Assembly: GCF_014897585.1 (NCBI RefSeq)
Contig: NZ_JABUXW010000018.1
Coordinates: 30,485-94,484 of the forward strand
DNA: 64,000 bases
Direction: 5' to 3'
From: Brachybacterium tyrofermentans
GTDB taxonomy: Bacteria > Actinomycetota > Actinomycetes > Actinomycetales > Dermabacteraceae
Shown here: positions 7,388-15,886 of the stretch, one piece after another
How positions within the stretch are numbered: the stretch's first letter is position 1
Layout: every line of letters begins with the position of its first letter
Program-made: the position numbers and the translations under genes
Notes under the pieces: generated by a model
Database searches by the model: none
What the model was told of the DNA's origin: nothing
The model's input: only the letters and a program-made list of their open reading frames with translations

Positions 7388-7827
7388 AGAGTCGTCGTTC
7401 CGTGTCTGCCCGCCCTGGCCGCCCGTCCCCGATCTGTGAGGACTGTGGCGCGGAGGTGTGGTGGGCGTGGGGTCTCCAGGGCAAGGTCTGGACCCCTCTG
7501 GTGCCCGAGCGGTACCGCCTCGAGGGCGGTCCCGGCCTCTACGAGGTGTGGAGGGACCAGCACGGCGGCCTGTTGTGCAAGTACCGGGCCGCGGGGACAC
7601 GGGGCGATATGGACCAGTCGTGGCGGGGCACGCACCACAACACGGTGTGCGGCCACTGGCGCGATGAGGTCACCGCAGGGCTCGTCCGCGAAGTCGCGGC
7701 CGCGATCCCAGCGATCAACGACAGGGAGTTACTCGCGCTGGGCCACCGGCTCCGCGAGCTCGGAGACCAGATCTCCGCACAGATCAGACGGCGGGCCATG
7801 GAGGCCGACGCCGACGAGAACGAATAG
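7384..7827 (+). CDS. Phage protein with CEDCG zinc-ribbon start
   Basis: 147 aa. Residues 18-22 give CEDCG, and further Cys/His occur in LLCKYRA and HHNTVCGHW, suggesting a metal-binding N-terminal half. The C-terminal 40 residues are helical. ATG overlaps the previous stop. Unknown function; likely nucleic acid-linked by context before the ParB-like gene. Confidence 0.6.
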   Translation: MKSRRSVSARPGRPSPICEDCGAEVWWAWGLQGKVWTPLVPERYRLEGGPGLYEVWRDQHGGLLCKYRAAGTRGDMDQSWRGTHHNTVCGHWRDEVTAGLVREVAAAIPAINDRELLALGHRLRELGDQISAQIRRRAMEADADENE

Positions 7828-7841
7828 GAAGCCAGGGAGTC

Positions 7842-9260
7842 ATGGAGCAGATCACGATGGTGCAGCTGGACCAGCTGCACCCGCACGAGAAGAACCCCCG
7901 CATCGACGCCGCCACGGTCGCGGAACTGGTCGAGTCGATCCGGGAGCACGGCATCGAGGTCCCCCTCGTCGCTGCAATGCATCCCAGTGGCGTCGGGCAC
8001 GTGGTCCTGGCAGGCCACCGCCGCCTCTCCGCCGCGCTGCAGGCCGGGCTCACCGAGGCGCCGGTCCAGATCCGCGACGACCTCACCGACGCACGCGACC
8101 AGCTGGCGTTCATGGCCACGGAGAACATCCACCGCGACCAGCTGACCGCCGTCGAGGAGTCCCGCCTCGTGCAGGACATGCTCGACCTCGGCATGACCCA
8201 GGCGCAGGTCGCGAAGCAGACCGCCCTCGGAAAGAAGCGCGTCGCCGACCGGGTCAAGCTCGGCAAGCTCGCCGAGCAGACCGGCGACAAGGTCCACCGC
8301 GGCCAGATCACCGTCGACGACGCCCTCGTGATCGCCGAGTACGCCGACGACCCCGACACCGCGAAGGAGCTCGAGCAGGCCGCCGGCACCTACAACTTCG
8401 ACTTCTACACCTCCCGCGCCAAAGCCCGCCGCGAGGCCCGCCAGCATGTCGACAACGCCAAGAAGGAAGCGAAGAAGCTCGGACTCCGCGTCGTCGACGA
8501 AGAGGCCGACTTCATCGCCCTGGCCGAGCTGCTCACCGAGGCCGGATGGACCACCAGCGCGCTCGACGAAGCGGCCGCCGCCGAGGTCTCCGGCCAGGAA
8601 TGGGAAGACCTCGTCTACACCGAGCACGCCTCCTGCCCCGGCCACAGCGCCCGGATCATCGAAACCGGGTGGGACGCCGGCACCATCGACGTCGGCTGCG
8701 ACCAGGTCGCCACCCAGCACGGCGACGCGCTCGCCGAGAACAGAGAGGAGCCGGAGCCTGAGCTGGATCCGTGGGACGAGATCACGGCGGAGGACTTCGC
8801 GGCCGCGAAGATCCACCGCGAGCAGCACCTCGCCAAGCACCTCTCCCAGCTGGATGCCGAGCCAACTGCCATCGAGATGGCCACCGAGCAGCTCCTCGGC
8901 CAGTGCTGGCGTGAGTACGGCGACTCCCCCGACGCGATCGCCTTCGTCGAGGCGCTGACCGGAGTCGAGGGCAAGTCCCGCGTCCGTCGCAAGCTGGCCT
9001 CCTGGCCGCTCGCCGCGCTCGTCCTACTCAACGCCCAGTGGTGGGAGATCACCGCACACCACCGCTACATGGCAGAGGGCCGCCAGGGCTCCTCCTACTG
9101 GGGCGAGAAGTCCAAGCTCCGCCACCTCCTCGAGGACACCGGCTACGAGTGGACCGAGCCCGAGCAGCGCGCCATCCTCCTCGCCACCGGTATCCCCCAC
9201 GACGCGACCGACGACACCGAGGCCGGCGCTGCGCTCGCCGAGGGTGGTGAGGCGGTATGA
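7842..9260 (+). CDS. ParB/Spo0J-like protein with large C-terminal extension
   Basis: 472 aa. N-terminal ParB domain: IDAATVAELVESIREHGIEV, the GHRR loop at residues 59-62 (CTP-binding box of ParB) and ATENIHRDQL. An HTH follows at about 120-150 (MTQAQVAKQTALGKKRVADR). Beyond residue 250 the protein is unlike chromosomal ParB: acidic linkers, a Cys/His pair (ASCPGHS) and Trp-rich helices. Phage ParB-like proteins can be nucleases or DNA-loading switches. No parA neighbour is present, so a partition role is unlikely. Confidence 0.8.
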   Translation: MEQITMVQLDQLHPHEKNPRIDAATVAELVESIREHGIEVPLVAAMHPSGVGHVVLAGHRRLSAALQAGLTEAPVQIRDDLTDARDQLAFMATENIHRDQLTAVEESRLVQDMLDLGMTQAQVAKQTALGKKRVADRVKLGKLAEQTGDKVHRGQITVDDALVIAEYADDPDTAKELEQAAGTYNFDFYTSRAKARREARQHVDNAKKEAKKLGLRVVDEEADFIALAELLTEAGWTTSALDEAAAAEVSGQEWEDLVYTEHASCPGHSARIIETGWDAGTIDVGCDQVATQHGDALAENREEPEPELDPWDEITAEDFAAAKIHREQHLAKHLSQLDAEPTAIEMATEQLLGQCWREYGDSPDAIAFVEALTGVEGKSRVRRKLASWPLAALVLLNAQWWEITAHHRYMAEGRQGSSYWGEKSKLRHLLEDTGYEWTEPEQRAILLATGIPHDATDDTEAGAALAEGGEAV

Positions 9261-10099
9261 CCACGATCGAGTTCTCCACGCCGGGCAGCGGCGAGCCGCC
9301 GGTGACCGTGACGTCCGACCAGCTGTCGTCGTTGGCCAAGGGCTGGCCTTCTGAGCCCCATCGTGTCGAGTTCCATGTCTACGGCCTGGAGTTCTGCCGG
9401 ATGCTCGGCGCAGTCGCGTTGTTCCAGGCCTCGCCGAAGGACTTCGCGTCGTACGCGGCGGTGCGGTGCTTATCCCGGCATGACGGCCTGTCGATGGCGG
9501 CGCTGAACGGTGCCGCGGCGGCGGCCGGGCATGTGCAGACCGAGCACGCTGAGGGGTACGGGGCGTTCTCGATCCCTCACGCTCAGGTGAAGGCGATCAT
9601 GTCGGTGTTCAAGGTGGCCCTGCCGAAGGAGGTAAGCGCCCAGGAGTACCTCCTGCAGGTCGAGGTCTCCGATCGGCAGATGACGATAACGGACGTGTCG
9701 GGCCTGATCGATGGGTCGTCGCTGACGGTAGACGTCGCGGAGGATCCGATGTCGCTCGAGCGCGGCGAGAAGTCGACCCTCGATCTGGTGCACCAGACGT
9801 TCCAGACGGTGCAGCGCGGCCTGGATCCCGCCGCCCCGCTGAACATGGCCGAGGGCATCTGGTTCTCGCCTGCTCAGGTTGGCCGAATCGCGCGCGCCGC
9901 GACGCTGCTGGGTCTCGAGCTGCACATGCAGATGAACGGCCGGATGCTGCTCGCCCCGCTGGACGACGACTTCGTGGCCTACTGCGCGTCGGCCGAGCAC
10001 CGCGAAGACGACGAGCACCGACCCCCGTGGATCGATGCGCGCTCCCTGAGTGCATGGCGGGGCCGTCTGCGCGAGGCCATCGATGAGGGGGTGATCTGA
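9257..10099 (+). CDS. Possible divergent DNA sliding clamp
   Basis: 280 aa, ATGA overlap with the ParB-like gene. Two stretches recall beta-clamp subdomains: FSIPHAQVKAIMSVFK with the following strands LLQVEVSDRQMTITDV, and PAQVGRIARAATLLGLELHM with MNGRMLLAPLDD. The length would allow only two of the three clamp domains. The next gene is a DnaQ-like exonuclease, which makes a replication role reasonable. This is a fold guess from strand/helix pattern and needs structure comparison. Confidence 0.4.
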   Translation: MTTIEFSTPGSGEPPVTVTSDQLSSLAKGWPSEPHRVEFHVYGLEFCRMLGAVALFQASPKDFASYAAVRCLSRHDGLSMAALNGAAAAAGHVQTEHAEGYGAFSIPHAQVKAIMSVFKVALPKEVSAQEYLLQVEVSDRQMTITDVSGLIDGSSLTVDVAEDPMSLERGEKSTLDLVHQTFQTVQRGLDPAAPLNMAEGIWFSPAQVGRIARAATLLGLELHMQMNGRMLLAPLDDDFVAYCASAEHREDDEHRPPWIDARSLSAWRGRLREAIDEGVI

Positions 10100-10690
10100 G
10101 TGCTCAGGATCGACCGGAAGCTGGTCTTCCTCGACATCGAGGCGACCTCGCTGGACACGCTCACGGCGCGGCCGTGGGAGATCGCCACGATTGAGCGCTG
10201 GCCCAGCGGTGCCGAGCGGCGCACGACGATCATGATCAGCGACGTCGACACGACTCACGCGGACCCGAAGTCCCTGGAGTTCGGCCGGTTCGATGAGCGG
10301 CATGTCCAGGATGGCCGAGCGCGCTGGCTGACCGAGAGCCTCACGGCCCTGTGGATCGCCCGGCGGATGCGGGAGACGGCTGAGCATGGGCGGCCGTTAC
10401 TGGTCGGTTCGGCGGTCGGCACGTACGACGCACCGATCCTCGCCGCGATGCTGGCCCGCCACGGGTTCGTCCCGGAGTGGCACCACCACCCCATCGACCT
10501 GATGACGTGGGCGCAGGCCCGCGAGGCCGAGTCCCCGTTCGGGACGATCAGCCTCCGCGAGCACAGCTCCTACGATCTCTCGGAGCTCGCCGGGGTGCCC
10601 CGGCCGGCGGCCGCCGTAGCGCACACCGCGATGGGTGACGCCCTGTGGGCGCGCGACTGGTGGGACGCGATCAAGGGCGTGGTCGCATGA
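10100..10690 (+). CDS. DnaQ-like 3'-5' exonuclease (DEDDh)
   Basis: 196 aa from GTG directly after the previous stop. Exo I FLDIEATSLD gives D12 and E14; Exo II GTYDAPIL gives D110; Exo III HTAMGD gives H175 and D180. The four acidic residues plus His are the complete DEDDh set. It probably trims or proofreads DNA during phage replication, or acts on RNA. Overlaps the next gene by ATGA. Confidence 0.8.
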   Translation: MLRIDRKLVFLDIEATSLDTLTARPWEIATIERWPSGAERRTTIMISDVDTTHADPKSLEFGRFDERHVQDGRARWLTESLTALWIARRMRETAEHGRPLLVGSAVGTYDAPILAAMLARHGFVPEWHHHPIDLMTWAQAREAESPFGTISLREHSSYDLSELAGVPRPAAAVAHTAMGDALWARDWWDAIKGVVA

Positions 10691-11613
10691 CCGGGCCGAA
10701 CGCTGTCCGCGCGCCCCGCATCAAGCGGGAGTGCGAGCACAAGTACGCGAAGCACGTCCATGGCACGGCGACGGCGTACAAGCTTGACCGGTGCCGCTGC
10801 GCGCCGTGCACGGATGCGTGCACGGCCGAGGAGCGCCGCCGCCGGCTGGACGCCCATATCGGTGCGGCTCCGCGCCGGATCGACGCGGGCCCCGTGCGGG
10901 CACATATCAAGGCGATGCAGGCCGAGGGGCTCGGCTATCGCCGGGTCGCTGCGCTCGCGGGCCTGGCCCCGTCGACGGTGCTGAAGATCGTGCGTCGGGA
11001 TCCGAAGCGGGTGGACGGGATGCCGCAGCAGCGCGTCGCCCCGGACACCGCCCGCCGGATCCTCGCGGTGACGGCGTCGCCCGCCGTGCTCTCCGAGGGC
11101 GTGGTGGTCGACGCGACCGGCGCGATCCGCCGTATCCATGCTCTGCAGGCGTGCGGCTGGTCTCGGCGGCAGCTCGCGGCTCGTCTGGGCGTCGAGCACA
11201 ACACGCTGAACCACATCCTCACGACCGGTGGTGCGACGGGCCGGATGGTCCGGGCGATCACCGCTCTGTACGAGGAGCTGTGGAACGCGGCGCCGCCGGC
11301 GGCCACGGCGCATGAGCGCGCGGCGATCACCCGCACGCTCCGCACCGCGAAGGCCAACGGCTGGGCCGTGCCGATGTCCTGGGATGAGGACGCGATCGAT
11401 GACCCGGCGGCCCGGCCTGTCCAGGCCCTGGCCGAGCGTGCCTCGGCCAGGGAGCGACTCGACGAGCTCGAGTGGCTGCTCCGTGCGGGCGTCGGGTTCG
11501 ACGTCGCGGCACGGCAGGCGGGGTACTCGTCCTGGGACTCCGCGCAGTCCATCGCCCGGCGCCGCGGACACGCGGTCGCTGACCTCAAAGTCCGAGTCGA
11601 GGTGGCGGCATGA
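10687..11613 (+). CDS. Phage HTH protein with N-terminal Cys cluster
   Basis: 308 aa. The first 50 residues (KYAKHVHGTATAYKLDRCRC, then CAPC) match a short module common in actinophages, HGT-x-aromatic-x-CxCxxC. Two HTH-like segments follow: GYRRVAALAGLAPSTVLKIV and SRRQLAARLGVEHNTLNHIL, and a third near the C-terminus (FDVAARQAGYSSWDSAQSIA). Multiple HTHs suggest sequence-specific DNA binding, as regulator or replication initiator. Confidence 0.65.
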   Translation: MTGPNAVRAPRIKRECEHKYAKHVHGTATAYKLDRCRCAPCTDACTAEERRRRLDAHIGAAPRRIDAGPVRAHIKAMQAEGLGYRRVAALAGLAPSTVLKIVRRDPKRVDGMPQQRVAPDTARRILAVTASPAVLSEGVVVDATGAIRRIHALQACGWSRRQLAARLGVEHNTLNHILTTGGATGRMVRAITALYEELWNAAPPAATAHERAAITRTLRTAKANGWAVPMSWDEDAIDDPAARPVQALAERASARERLDELEWLLRAGVGFDVAARQAGYSSWDSAQSIARRRGHAVADLKVRVEVAA

Positions 11614-11924
11614 GCGTCATCGGCACGTTCGTCGCGACGTTCCCGTTCCACGGGGGCATGTCGTCGCAGAGGATCCGTCGGGCGCTGCGCCCGGACGTCT
11701 ACGCGATCGCGGACCGGCAGGGCGTCGTCATCACGAGCGAGCTGCAGTTCCGGCTCGACCGCACCGGCGCCGGCCAGTTCATCGTCGTGCAGGCCGAGGC
11801 GTTCTCCACCCGCCCGGTCGCGGAGGTCCGCAAGCACGCCGAGCTCATGGCCTACGAGCACGAGGTCGCGCACCCGGTGATGGCCGGCTGGATCGGCCGT
11901 CAGCTGCGGGCGGTGAGGTCGTGA
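11610..11924 (+). CDS. Conserved-looking small phage protein, unknown
   Basis: 104 aa, beta-rich first half (SVIGTFVATFPFHGGMSSQ), helical end. ATGA overlap upstream and GTGA overlap downstream with the WhiB-like gene. No recognisable domain. Confidence 0.55.
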   Translation: MSVIGTFVATFPFHGGMSSQRIRRALRPDVYAIADRQGVVITSELQFRLDRTGAGQFIVVQAEAFSTRPVAEVRKHAELMAYEHEVAHPVMAGWIGRQLRAVRS

Positions 11925-12157
11925 TCCTTCCCAAGCCTGAACCGTGGATGGCCGACGCGGCGTGCGCGCAGGTCGATCCCGAGCTGTGGTTCCCGGAGAA
12001 GGGTGGATCGTCAGCGGCCGCGAAGCGGATCTGCCAGTCCTGCCCGGTGCTCCAACAGTGCCTCACGTATGCGGTCGAGCACTTCGAGCTCGGCGTGTGG
12101 GGCGGGACCAGCGACAAGCAGCGCAAGGCCATGCGCGCCGCGAGGGAGGCCGCGTGA
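11921..12157 (+). CDS. WhiB-family iron-sulfur regulator
   Basis: 78 aa from GTG overlapping the previous stop. Four Fe-S ligands C15, C38, C41 and C47 in the C-x22-C-x2-C-x5-C spacing, the acidic-aromatic segment DPELWFP, and the WhiB turn GVWGG (58-62) followed by a basic helix. WhiB proteins bind the primary sigma factor and redirect transcription; mycobacteriophage TM4 WhiB represses host whiB2 and blocks division. A similar host-takeover role is plausible. Confidence 0.9.
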   Translation: MILPKPEPWMADAACAQVDPELWFPEKGGSSAAAKRICQSCPVLQQCLTYAVEHFELGVWGGTSDKQRKAMRAAREAA

Positions 12158-12315
12158 TGCACGTCCACCACAGCGTTCCCGAGTCGGAGACCGAAGACCA
12201 CTGCCAGACCAACCCGTGCCCCTGCGATCCCACCCAGCACGTCACCGCCGCACCCGGCAAGCAACCGGTCGTGACCCTCACCCATCAGTCCCTCACCACC
12301 CAGGAGAAGCCATGA
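12157..12315 (+). CDS. 52-residue Cys-containing protein
   Basis: ATG shares one base with the WhiB stop (TGATG; a GTG at 12154 is also possible). Contains HCQTNPCPCD, a short Cys cluster, and a Thr-rich tail. It ends with an ATGA overlap to the coiled-coil gene and CAGGAGAAG as that gene's ribosome site. Function unknown. Confidence 0.5.
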   Translation: MHVHHSVPESETEDHCQTNPCPCDPTQHVTAAPGKQPVVTLTHQSLTTQEKP

Positions 12316-13397
12316 AGACCATCGAGCTCACCGACATCGACGGCGATGCACTCACCATCAGCCAGCGGCTCGACGCCACCTGGATCACTTGCACCAAGGG
12401 CGCCGAGGAAGTCACCGTCGGGCCCGTTCCCACCGACGCCGTACGCCACGCGTTCCAGGAGCCCATGGGCGATGGCGACGCGGACGGTGGCGTGACCGCC
12501 GCCGCCTTCGAAGCCGAGGTGGTCTCTCCCGGACGGGCACGGTCCCTCGTGCAGGAGAGGGGCGAGCTCGCGGAGGCTCTGGACACGACGATGGGCCGCG
12601 CGATCGCGGCCGAGCGGGAGCGGGACGAGGCCGCACGGTTCGCGGCCCTGTGGAAGGAGGCGGCGCGGCGAGCCATCCAGCAGGAACGCCAGGAGGACGC
12701 GTTCAGGAGCACGATGCTCGCCAACTTCCAAGTCGCCATTGCCCAGCGCGACGAGGCCCGCGGAGACTGCAACGATGCGCTGCGCCGGGAGAAGGCTGAG
12801 CAGGACCGCGCCGTGCAGGCCGAGGAAAACGTGCGGGCTCGCGAGGAGATGGTCAACAGGCTCGCAGCACGCGCCGAGCAGGCTGAGGCCGCGCTGGAGG
12901 ATCTGCGCGAGCAGTACGGCGCCAGGGTCCGGGAGAAGGACGAGTGGGAGGCCAACGCGGAGGAGGCGGACCGCCGCACCGCCGAGGCCGAGGCGCAGAG
13001 GGACACGTGGAAACGGCACCACGATCGCGTGGACGGGCAGTGGGCGAAGGCTGAGCGCGAGGTGACGGAGCTGCGCCGCGCCGCCCAGCCCCGCCCGAGC
13101 CTCACCGCCGACGAGGTCCCCGACGCCATGGTGCTCCCCATGCTCGAAGCACTCGGCTCCCGCGAGAAGTGGAAGCACGTCGCACAGCACCCCGCCCTCC
13201 TCGTCAGCCGCATCCGCCACGGCCTCGCCGCCGCTCTCGCCATCGACCCCACCCGCCCCGCGGGTGCCGAGAAGCTGGACCCCCTCGTCGATCGAGCGAT
13301 CCGCGGCTGCTCTGACATCACCTCACCCGAGACCGTGCGCACCATCGCCAACGGCCTCGCCGAGGAAGGCGTCCTCGCACCGGGAGCCCAGTCATGA
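12312..13397 (+). CDS. Coiled-coil phage protein
   Basis: 361 aa. Residues 1-55 form a small beta-rich module (ELTDIDGDALTISQRLDATW). Residues about 85-260 are an uninterrupted charged coiled coil of Ala/Glu/Arg heptads. The last 95 residues are helical with SREKWKHVAQHPALL. Probably an oligomeric scaffold or DNA-associated protein; no known family assigned. Confidence 0.6.
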   Translation: MKTIELTDIDGDALTISQRLDATWITCTKGAEEVTVGPVPTDAVRHAFQEPMGDGDADGGVTAAAFEAEVVSPGRARSLVQERGELAEALDTTMGRAIAAERERDEAARFAALWKEAARRAIQQERQEDAFRSTMLANFQVAIAQRDEARGDCNDALRREKAEQDRAVQAEENVRAREEMVNRLAARAEQAEAALEDLREQYGARVREKDEWEANAEEADRRTAEAEAQRDTWKRHHDRVDGQWAKAEREVTELRRAAQPRPSLTADEVPDAMVLPMLEALGSREKWKHVAQHPALLVSRIRHGLAAALAIDPTRPAGAEKLDPLVDRAIRGCSDITSPETVRTIANGLAEEGVLAPGAQS

Positions 13398-13714
13398 CCG
13401 CCACCCTGCGCGAGCGCGCCGAGCACGCCGCGAAGTACGGCTCCAACCTCGTCGTCCCCGCCCGCGAGCTCCTCGCCTTACTCGACCACGCCGAGCGCCC
13501 CAACAGCGACGCCCTCGCCGCCCAGTGGCAGGCCGAGGCAGAGCCCTGGCGGGAACAGGCCGAGTGGCTCAGCGCCCGACTCCACGCCGTCCACGAGCTC
13601 CACCAGCCCGACGCCGACGGGAACTGCGGCCACTGCACCCGCGGCCGCCTCCACCCCGTCCCGGCGCCGTGCGACACGGCGACCGCGCTCGCCGAGGGCG
13701 GTGAGCTCCGATGA
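13394..13714 (+). CDS. Small phage protein with CGHC motif
   Basis: 106 aa; ATGA overlaps both ends. N-terminal helices (LLALLDHAERP), then CGHC at about residues 77-80 and another Cys later, a likely metal site. Unknown function. Confidence 0.5.
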   Translation: MTATLRERAEHAAKYGSNLVVPARELLALLDHAERPNSDALAAQWQAEAEPWREQAEWLSARLHAVHELHQPDADGNCGHCTRGRLHPVPAPCDTATALAEGGELR

Positions 13715-14058
13715 AGGCGCTGCTGCTCGAGCGTGGGTTCCCGATCGTTGCCGGCGTGCTCGCGGTCGCCGCGGCTGTCGTGCTCGCGACCCGCGGGGAC
13801 TGGGAAGCCGCGACGTGGGCGGTCATCGCGTCCGCCGCCTGGTTCCTCCACGTGATCCACCAGTGCCCTGTCGCGGCCCCGGTCGAGGGCGGCGAGGTGA
13901 CGATCAACTTCGACGGTGGCCCGCACGACGGCGGCTGGACGATGCTCCCGACCGCGGATCTCCCGGAGATGCTCGGCAAGGAGATCCACGCCGACGACGC
14001 GACGTACACCGTCACGGCCGTGGAGCACACCTGCTACACCGCCGAGGTGACCCGATGA
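13711..14058 (+). CDS. Two-span membrane protein
   Basis: 115 aa. Hydrophobic spans at about 10-27 (PIVAGVLAVAAAVVLA) and 34-51 (ATWAVIASAAWFLHV), then a 60-residue soluble tail with beta character. Overlaps neighbours by ATGA. Function unknown; early membrane proteins of phages are candidates for exclusion or host interference. Confidence 0.55.
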   Translation: MKALLLERGFPIVAGVLAVAAAVVLATRGDWEAATWAVIASAAWFLHVIHQCPVAAPVEGGEVTINFDGGPHDGGWTMLPTADLPEMLGKEIHADDATYTVTAVEHTCYTAEVTR

Positions 14059-14255
14059 CCCGGCACGTGCCCGGCGCCCGGGTCCGGCTGCGCCGCGGCC
14101 GCGTCGCGCACATCGTCGCGTCCACCTCGCCTGACGATCCGGCCCGCTGGACGCTCTGCGGCGTGCCGGTGCTCATGGATGACCAGGCCGCCGTCGACTC
14201 CGACCCGGACTGCGTCGGCTGCTACAACACTCCGGCGAAGAGGAGATCTCGATGA
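14055..14255 (+). CDS. 66-residue Cys-rich basic protein
   Basis: Starts inside the previous stop (ATGA). WTLCGVPV and later CVGC provide three cysteines consistent with a zinc site, and the protein is Arg-rich. This resembles small zinc-finger proteins common in actinophage early regions. Confidence 0.5.
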   Translation: MTRHVPGARVRLRRGRVAHIVASTSPDDPARWTLCGVPVLMDDQAAVDSDPDCVGCYNTPAKRRSR

Positions 14256-14446
14256 CCGTCCGCCCCCGCTACACCGTCCGCATGAAGGTCCGAGACCTCC
14301 GCACGCTGGCCCGCACCGTGGCCCGCACCGCCGAGCCCCTCGCCAGCGCCATCGCCCGCGCCGCGACACCCCTCGTCGTCGCGGGAGCCCGCACCGCAGC
14401 CACGATCCTCACCGCCCGCTACACCGACCCTCAGGAGAAGCCGTGA
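14252..14446 (+). CDS. 64-residue helical basic protein
   Basis: Arg- and Ala-rich with RDLRTLARTVARTAEPLA, probably one or two amphipathic helices. Overlaps both neighbours by four bases. No family recognised. Confidence 0.45.
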   Translation: MTVRPRYTVRMKVRDLRTLARTVARTAEPLASAIARAATPLVVAGARTAATILTARYTDPQEKP

Positions 14447-14727
14447 AGACCGCCTCGACCGTCCTGCTCATCGCCTCCGGCGCCGCCGTGCTCGCAGCTG
14501 TGTGGGTGCCAGGCGCCTGGTGGCAGTGGGCCATCACCGCCCTCGTGCTCCTCCTCGCCGGGGCCGGCACCGGGGGCGCGGCTGCGAAGTCCGTGCCGTA
14601 CGCCGAGGGCGGCCACGTCGGCCCTCGGAAGGACGACGACAGCGTCCGCGTGCAGATCTCCGGCCCGATCACGCCCGAGGACGTCGACGCCTACAAGCGC
14701 ACCTACGGACGGAAGGCCGACCGATGA
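14443..14727 (+). CDS. Two-span membrane protein
   Basis: 94 aa from GTG overlapping the previous stop, with AGGAG upstream. Spans at about 5-22 and 28-46 (WWQWAITALVLLLAGAG), then a polar tail ending PEDVDAYKRTYGRK. Similar in layout to the product of 13711-14058. Function unknown. Confidence 0.5.
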   Translation: MKTASTVLLIASGAAVLAAVWVPGAWWQWAITALVLLLAGAGTGGAAAKSVPYAEGGHVGPRKDDDSVRVQISGPITPEDVDAYKRTYGRKADR

Positions 14728-14945
14728 CCACCACCCCACGACGCCGCCTCGGTCGCATGATCCGCAAGGCCCGCCGCCGCGGCTACACGAAGCAGGACGT
14801 CCTCGCGTACCGCAACGACTTCGCCTCCGCCTGGATCCGGATCGCTGAGCTTGCCGCACCAGCTATCCAGCACCTCCTCGCGATCATCGCCGCTGACGAC
14901 GAACGCCGGCAGCCCCTCGTCCACGACGGGAGGAAGCCGCGATGA
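14724..14945 (+). CDS. 73-residue basic helical protein
   Basis: Begins MTTTPRRRLGRMIRKARRRG, then amphipathic helices. The start resembles that of the gene at 15611 (RAIRKARRE), and both sit beside one copy of the duplicated gene pair 14942/15309, so a two-gene block may have been copied. Function unknown. Confidence 0.45.
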   Translation: MTTTPRRRLGRMIRKARRRGYTKQDVLAYRNDFASAWIRIAELAAPAIQHLLAIIAADDERRQPLVHDGRKPR

Positions 14946-15280
14946 CCACGCTCTACAAGCCCGTCCTGATCGAGTCCGCCGAGCAGGCCGAAGCACTGCC
15001 CATCGGGACCGTGGCGACGCTGTCCGAGGACATCGGTGACGGAGTGGCCGACTTCTACGCCGCCACCAAGGCCGAGGACGGCTGGGAGCGCACGGACAGC
15101 TCAGGCCCCTCATGGATGAGCCCCGCCCCAGCCACGGGCATGGTCGGCTGGACGGCTCTCGTGCCCATCGAAGCCGAGGAGGAGCGGGCGAGGAGCCAGA
15201 TCAACATCACTCACTTGCCGCCACCTGTGCCGCAGATGGTTCCCGTTCGCCTGCCCTGCCTTAGGTGTGGGCTCCGATGA
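14942..15280 (+). CDS. Duplicated small phage protein, copy A
   Basis: 112 aa. Residues 8-75 (VLIESAEQAEALPIGTVATL, through GMVGWTALVP) are encoded by a 204-bp block repeated without change in the gene at 15309. The tail after ALVP differs and ends RLPCLRCGLR. Such EQAEALPIGT proteins are frequent single-copy early proteins of actinophages; function unknown. Confidence 0.55.
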   Translation: MTTLYKPVLIESAEQAEALPIGTVATLSEDIGDGVADFYAATKAEDGWERTDSSGPSWMSPAPATGMVGWTALVPIEAEEERARSQINITHLPPPVPQMVPVRLPCLRCGLR

Positions 15281-15530
15281 CCCGCTACGTCACCCCCTGG
15301 GAGGAAACATGAAGCTCTACAAGGAGGTCCTGATCGAGTCCGCCGAGCAGGCCGAAGCACTGCCCATCGGGACCGTGGCGACGCTGTCCGAGGACATCGG
15401 TGACGGAGTGGCCGACTTCTACGCCGCCACCAAGGCCGAGGACGGCTGGGAGCGCACGGACAGCTCAGGCCCCTCATGGATGAGCCCCGCCCCAGCCACG
15501 GGCATGGTCGGCTGGACGGCTCTCGTGCCC
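14963..15530 (+). repeat. 204-bp perfect direct repeat (14963-15166 and 15327-15530)
   Basis: The two copies are 364 bp apart start to start, and I see no difference between them, including at third codon positions. The unit lies inside two adjacent genes in the same frame. Perfect identity in coding DNA points to a recent tandem duplication or ongoing gene conversion, and also to a possible deletion hotspot. Confidence 0.9.
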
Positions 15531-15614
15531 GTCGACGTCGAGATCGAGCACATCCAGCACCGCGCCTCGGGCCGCCGGAAGACCATCTACATCACCGACT
15601 GGAGCCACGAATGA
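15309..15614 (+). CDS. Duplicated small phage protein, copy B
   Basis: 101 aa from an ATG with GGAGGAAAC immediately upstream. Residues 7-74 match copy A exactly; the C-terminal 27 residues differ (VDVEIEHIQHRASGRRKTIY). It keeps its own ribosome site rather than an overlap, as expected after insertion of a duplicated block. Confidence 0.55.
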   Translation: MKLYKEVLIESAEQAEALPIGTVATLSEDIGDGVADFYAATKAEDGWERTDSSGPSWMSPAPATGMVGWTALVPVDVEIEHIQHRASGRRKTIYITDWSHE

Positions 15615-15880
15615 CCACGAAGCAGACCCTCCGCCGGCACCGCGGCCGCGCGATCCGCAAGGCCCGCCGCGAACAGCGCGCCGACTACGCCCGCACGGTC
15701 GATGCCCTCGACGTGCTCCGCAAATTCCGGGACGCATTCGTGCGATGGGCACAGGACGTCTGGAACGTGGTGCGCGTCGCGCTCTGCCGCCTCGCCCCGC
15801 TCCTCATCACGTCCCGCGACGGCGCCGGCGCTCGCCGGCGGCACCCCGCGGGTGGCTACCTACCGAGGGAGAGGAGGTGA
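15611..15880 (+). CDS. 89-residue basic helical protein
   Basis: ATGA overlap with copy B. N-terminus RHRGRAIRKARREQRADYA resembles the protein of 14724. A hydrophobic helix (VWNVVRVALCRLAPLLI) might associate with membrane. Unknown function. Confidence 0.45.
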   Translation: MTTKQTLRRHRGRAIRKARREQRADYARTVDALDVLRKFRDAFVRWAQDVWNVVRVALCRLAPLLITSRDGAGARRRHPAGGYLPRERR

Positions 15881-15886
15881 TGCGAG

